The position numbers and the translations under genes were made by a program. This document shows, one piece after another, positions 17,301 through 19,529 of a stretch of DNA of 19,529 nucleotides. Source of the DNA: Chloroflexota bacterium (GTDB lineage: Bacteria; Chloroflexota; Ktedonobacteria; Ktedonobacterales; Ktedonobacteraceae); assembly GCA_902812455.1 (NCBI GenBank), contig CADDZH010000102.1, positions 1-19,529 on the forward strand. The letters run 5' to 3'. Within the stretch, counting starts at the first letter, position 1. Each line of letters opens with the position of its first letter. Under the pieces are notes generated by a model that saw only the letters and a program-made list of their open reading frames with translations, ran no database searches and was not told where the DNA came from.

Positions 17301-18293
17301 GATTATGAACGACTTCTGAAGGTATCGGCAGGCGATGATCTTGAGCATGCCATTGTCGTTGTCAGTTCCCTTATCACCTGGCTTTATACTCATGAAGAGA
17401 TGAATAGAGCGTTAGCAGAGTTTGCCTGGCAATGTTTGGAGCAAGTGTCTCCAAACAGCCTTGAGGATGCACACCGCTGTGATACTCTGGCATCCAAACT
17501 CGTGGAAGTCGATGTAGAGCGGGGTTTTACTCTTTACGAAAAGAAGCTTAGGCAGCTACGTTTCAGCACACACTGGAATCCTTTATCTTCGTACACAGGT
17601 CAACTGTTCTGCTCGGCTTTATATAAAGCTGAGCAAAAACGAACGCTATGGATACCATTATCTCTAGCGCTAGAGGACAGGTATGTTCGACCTGTGATTA
17701 CAAGCAGCTTAAGAGAATGGCTCGATGAGGAGCGTGACGCACATATACTCATCGAATTTGCGGGGAACGGGGTAGAACGTGCCTATGTCGTTTGTGAATG
17801 TCTAACTGCCGGCAAGTCAGGATTCTGGCCCATTGCGCTCGAGTTAGTGCGTCGCTATCCATCTGATGTGATGGTCAGGGATTTGCTTCTGTCCCCTATT
17901 CTACGGCCAGATTCTCCGCCAAGTGTGATGGCTGGATTACCAAGCATAGCGTTGCAATCTCGCCTAGAGGATGTGAAGCACCTATTAGCAGAGATGTCTT
18001 TGTCTCCAACTGAACGAACATGGCTTCGAGAGGTCGAAAGACGTTTACAAGCTGAAATAGAGGCTTTTGGACGATTTCAGTCAGACATAGAGGCCAATAG
18101 AGGCTCCTATATTGAAGATGATCCCTCAGCTTCTGAGCGCCTTTGGATGCTTAGAAAAATACTACTAGATGGTAATCTGAGTGCTTTGAAAGGAGCTCTA
18201 TCAAAAAAGGAATTGCTATCGCTATTGCCCCATTTACAGCTATCTGAGACAGAGAGGACACAGTATGAAGAACAAATTAAACAATGGGAATGA
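14340..18293 (+). CDS. Avs-like STAND ATPase with N-terminal Mrr-like nuclease domain
   Basis: From 14340 this is a 1317-aa protein; from the first usual start codon (TTG 14523) it is 1256 aa. The longer form is needed. FASFCNAIVWASARR, LPSFTERVYV and GIDAEL lie at 14412-14525, and with NVLQYKQRD they form an Mrr-like PD-(D/E)XK nuclease module (Asp 59, Gln 84-x-Lys 86). A STAND ATPase follows, with Walker A GPTGIGKS (247-254) and Walker B ETIVIIDDPD (Asp 297-298). The remaining roughly 900 residues are helical and probably form the sensor. Family knowledge: Avs-type STANDs bind a phage protein, oligomerise and unleash the nuclease. It follows the PLD-helicase gene by 92 bases, in the same direction but at much lower GC (about 48% in a sampled line). 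Oddity: the probable start codon is ATA, so the gene may be poorly translated or decayed. An alternative is a short active form from TTG 14523, which would lack the nuclease Asp. Confidence 0.78.
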   Translation: MLSHGQPITKQEIEIGVSYWPPDKFASFCNAIVWASARRQGTILPSFTERVYVKDEGIDAELVLLDPGVGGSSPFIGAGWNVLQYKQRDIVAQDRSKIVSGLKNQLKISTGKQSTDGEKVYHGALKDVYERNGKRSTRYTLFTNIDLTHRQKQELKKTILEGYDQPEAVTVVVYGAADLAAFLNDLPHLRSAYFVPSQFSTWDEAWKSHAEENPIGGSVPLIGRGTQLTTLASYLQESSIRAMILTGPTGIGKSRLALEATRANQVETIIALDPASMTVNDLLALASPGTETIVIIDDPDPKKAEDFVRHTLSHHELKLVITLSTSEHVLMPNFGRDERVKQIPLEILTDQQARELLRAAHANFDFGIESWIIAQANGNPEILLVAASIPDLRKSTNSFIDDVATSLENKIRREQGDRVVEILRLASLLKRVNVLGPLYEELAALSSLFDDTIKPNDVLNELPSLQRSGLIRLNGSYVEVIPTLLANHFAETALKGRYSLIQDLFVTLNRPARFRFIERLREIKSVEVAHFWDELFSSTGLFADFQAALMNIQLLYAISSAVPTHVVSLLENGLGALQIEERAAIPGEARRYLVSIVYDLLFRENTSKSALRCILLLAEPEVGLGITSSLETFYDCFHPFHPQCPLSLDDRLDILRSTLSPASSPHIRKIGLQAIVHGLAGGLSFTLREGNGPEPLSTPPDMKWADIWNYWNSLFDMLFDIVRSDDSELAELAQEALPDVLIRFTLFGHIGRGLNRFYQVAQWCMAKQISLSVSRLSQAIIHIQNVINQRQAQSAEVEEIIQNAKQVISDILSLLEGDDFSMRLMRWVGIWVSNDHDQHMEKVRALVREVIDQPHLLTEPLLEWLISEEAKQGLPFFRMLGEQDTDRFWLAKIEELGSLMKGAGAFSSYFYGLSTWDRPFVNQRLSQLALEGRITGRAIVWATSDLPADSASVERVVKLLEEGRVERVDVELRLLRYSPWLNTLSVKDYERLLKVSAGDDLEHAIVVVSSLITWLYTHEEMNRALAEFAWQCLEQVSPNSLEDAHRCDTLASKLVEVDVERGFTLYEKKLRQLRFSTHWNPLSSYTGQLFCSALYKAEQKRTLWIPLSLALEDRYVRPVITSSLREWLDEERDAHILIEFAGNGVERAYVVCECLTAGKSGFWPIALELVRRYPSDVMVRDLLLSPILRPDSPPSVMAGLPSIALQSRLEDVKHLLAEMSLSPTERTWLREVERRLQAEIEAFGRFQSDIEANRGSYIEDDPSASERLWMLRKILLDGNLSALKGALSKKELLSLLPHLQLSETERTQYEEQIKQWE

Positions 18294-18466
18294 GTGCATC
18301 CTTTGGTGGTCGAGAATAGCTTTATGAAGGTTGGCCTTCAGGCAGTAACGGATCTAAAACAGCAGCATCAGCATGTAAGTGCTTGGGGAGTCGATTGAAA
18401 TAGTTGTCGTCAAGCGCCTTCCTCGCTTCCTGGAATTAACAGATACGTCTCGTTGAGGATAAAAAT
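18294..18466. other. intergenic gap before the AAA ATPase gene
   Basis: These 173 bases hold no gene. A small hairpin (TGAAGG, loop TTGG, CCTTCA; 18325-18340) follows the STAND gene but has no T run, so it is not a convincing terminator. GAGGA at 18454-18458 serves as the ribosome-binding site for the next gene. I see no strong promoter. Confidence 0.4.
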
Positions 18467-19405
18467 ATGCGTATCAAGGGTATTCATATCAAAAACTTCC
18501 TGTCATTTGATACGTTTTCATGGGAACAAATAGACCCTCACCTCAACTTAATCGTTGGCCCAAACGGTGCAGGAAAAACCAACCTCTTTCATGCATTGCG
18601 GGCGGTCAAAGATGCGCTTAATACCGCACCAAAGCCTGATGCTATACCCTGGTCACAGTTAACACATCTTGGTTTAAGCTCACCTGTCATCGAGATCGCT
18701 CTAGATGTAGAATTTACCAGCCAATGGGAACAGTCATTGCTGTCTATGTTTGTTGCCTCCGCCATTTGCAATGAGCAGTTCTTGAGAGATAATCAACCCG
18801 GTCAACTTAATCCTGATGAAGTTGTATTGTTTTCGAATTTCTTGCGAGAAGAAATCCAGTCGGATCTGTTGAAATGGTTCTTTTCAGGGCAACTGATTGT
18901 GTCATACGATGGATTGCAATGGAGTTGCCGCTACGAAGGAAAAGAGAGCGGATTTCACTTGTATGTCATGGGACTTTATAATACTTCGTTGCTTTCTGGG
19001 ATCGCTTGGAACAATTTTGTCAAGAAGTTGCTTGCCAAACAGCAGGAGAAGGATATTTATCTGCCACATCTTCAAAACGTACTCCAAAAACTTTCCGAAT
19101 CTCCAGGTGGATTCATCCTGAAGATCGAGCGTCCAGGTAACATGGTACTACCAACTCATCAAGCGTTCGAGAGGCTCTCTGGATTCACCTTACAACACAA
19201 TCGCTTTTATGGAGCAGCCTGCATATTTCAAACCTTGCTCGAACATGCATTTGTGCTTACTGACAATATTCGCCGCAAACCAGTCTATACTGTTTCAGAT
19301 AATGGTTTGAACGCCCCTAATATTGATCTCAGTAATGGAGAGCAACTCGCACTTTATCTTTTTCAAAAGAAGAATGGAAAGTCCCCAGACCGCGCCCAAT
19401 ACTGA
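18467..19405 (+). CDS. RecF/OLD-like AAA ATPase, C-terminally truncated
   Basis: The visible 312 aa begin MRIKGIHIKNFLSF and have Walker A GPNGAGKT (31-38), typical of RecF/SMC/OLD-type ATPases that act in DNA repair or phage defence. These proteins normally end with a signature motif, Walker B and sometimes a Toprim nuclease. The frame here stops just after DLSNGEQLALYLFQ, before those motifs. The protein therefore lacks part of its ATPase site and is probably inactive. The TGA at 19403-19405 coincides with the start of an IS-like end. The ATG has GAGGA about seven bases upstream. The reading frame keeps a natural family feel up to NGKSPDRAQY, which supports a clean cut at the IS end. It may belong to an OLD/Gabija-like or abortive-infection ATPase, but the partner gene lies beyond the window. 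The ATPase call is solid; the disruption is inferred. Confidence 0.7.
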   Translation: MRIKGIHIKNFLSFDTFSWEQIDPHLNLIVGPNGAGKTNLFHALRAVKDALNTAPKPDAIPWSQLTHLGLSSPVIEIALDVEFTSQWEQSLLSMFVASAICNEQFLRDNQPGQLNPDEVVLFSNFLREEIQSDLLKWFFSGQLIVSYDGLQWSCRYEGKESGFHLYVMGLYNTSLLSGIAWNNFVKKLLAKQQEKDIYLPHLQNVLQKLSESPGGFILKIERPGNMVLPTHQAFERLSGFTLQHNRFYGAACIFQTLLEHAFVLTDNIRRKPVYTVSDNGLNAPNIDLSNGEQLALYLFQKKNGKSPDRAQY

Positions 19406-19529
19406 ACTGCCCCCCTCGGACTGGACACAATTTCGCCATTCCGTTTCAACTCGCCCTGCTACTGTTCCCCCACATTTTTTCGGCTCAGCCGCTTCGGGAC
19501 AGCAGTCTCAAGCCACGGCTCGCAGCGGC
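19403..19529. mobile_element. probable insertion-sequence end (IS3 / IS150-like)
   Basis: From 19403 the sequence TGAACTGCCCCCC followed by GGACTGGACA resembles the terminal repeats of IS3-family elements of the IS150 group, which open TGTACTGC-CCC and have GTTGGAC about 20 bases in. It begins exactly where the AAA ATPase frame stops, and composition becomes more GC- and C-rich. There is no ATG on the + strand of this piece. Minus-strand frames are open to the window edge (one stops at 19485-19487), so the transposase could run toward this end from outside. Direct-repeat target duplication cannot be checked because only one end is in view. Confidence 0.45.

Noticed and set aside
18325..18340. 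Hairpin after the STAND gene as a terminator
   Set aside because: The stem is only six pairs and no T run follows.
1..19529. CRISPR array, tRNA, rRNA
   Set aside because: No regularly spaced short repeats outside the coding TPR array and no tRNA- or rRNA-like sequence were seen.

Overview
The window holds a dense run of genes, all on the + strand, that looks like a biological-conflict (antiviral or self/non-self) island. The large STAND-type ATPases, a caspase-like protease, a Trypco1-type small protein and an apparent insertion-sequence end suggest a multicellular, transposon-rich bacterium. Chloroflexota of the Ktedonobacteria type is my best guess, inferred from the style of the proteins and not proven. 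No ribosomal, tRNA or housekeeping gene is present to anchor the taxonomy.

Region A (1-7283) reads as one operon. It contains the 3' part of a HEAT/ARM-like helical repeat protein whose start lies before the window, a 118-aa CU044_2847/Trypco1-family protein, an unrecognised 86-aa protein, a 191-aa protein with one hydrophobic helix, and a 1324-aa caspase-ATPase-TPR protein. The pattern matches the NTP-dependent conflict systems described by Aravind and colleagues. In these, small effector-associated proteins connect a caspase- or trypsin-type protease to a STAND switch and a repeat-based sensor. The TPR array carries near-identical DNA units, including an 87-bp perfect direct repeat, so it appears to be changing by recombination.

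Region B (7498-18293) contains an Eco57I-like adenine methyltransferase (1114 aa). Three bases after it comes an SNF2-type helicase with an N-terminal phospholipase-D (HKD) domain (1133 aa). Directly downstream is a large STAND ATPase with an N-terminal Mrr-like PD-(D/E)XK nuclease module. The methylase/helicase pair resembles parts of DISARM, but no DrmA or DrmB is visible and I do not assign it to a named system. The STAND gene is unusual: conserved nuclease residues lie upstream of the first usual start codon in frame. A good ribosome-binding site sits before an ATA where ATG would be expected, and an in-frame TGA lies further upstream. The start codon may be lost or non-canonical.

Region C (18467-19529) holds the N-terminal part of a RecF/OLD-like AAA ATPase that stops before its signature and Walker B motifs. 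The stop codon coincides with a sequence resembling the terminal repeat of an IS3-family (IS150-like) element, so the gene is probably broken by an insertion whose body lies beyond the window.

Base composition is patchy. Sampled 60-base lines run from about 73% GC in the helicase to about 48% in the STAND gene, with a low-GC patch inside the 3' part of the methylase gene. This suggests an island assembled from pieces of different origin.
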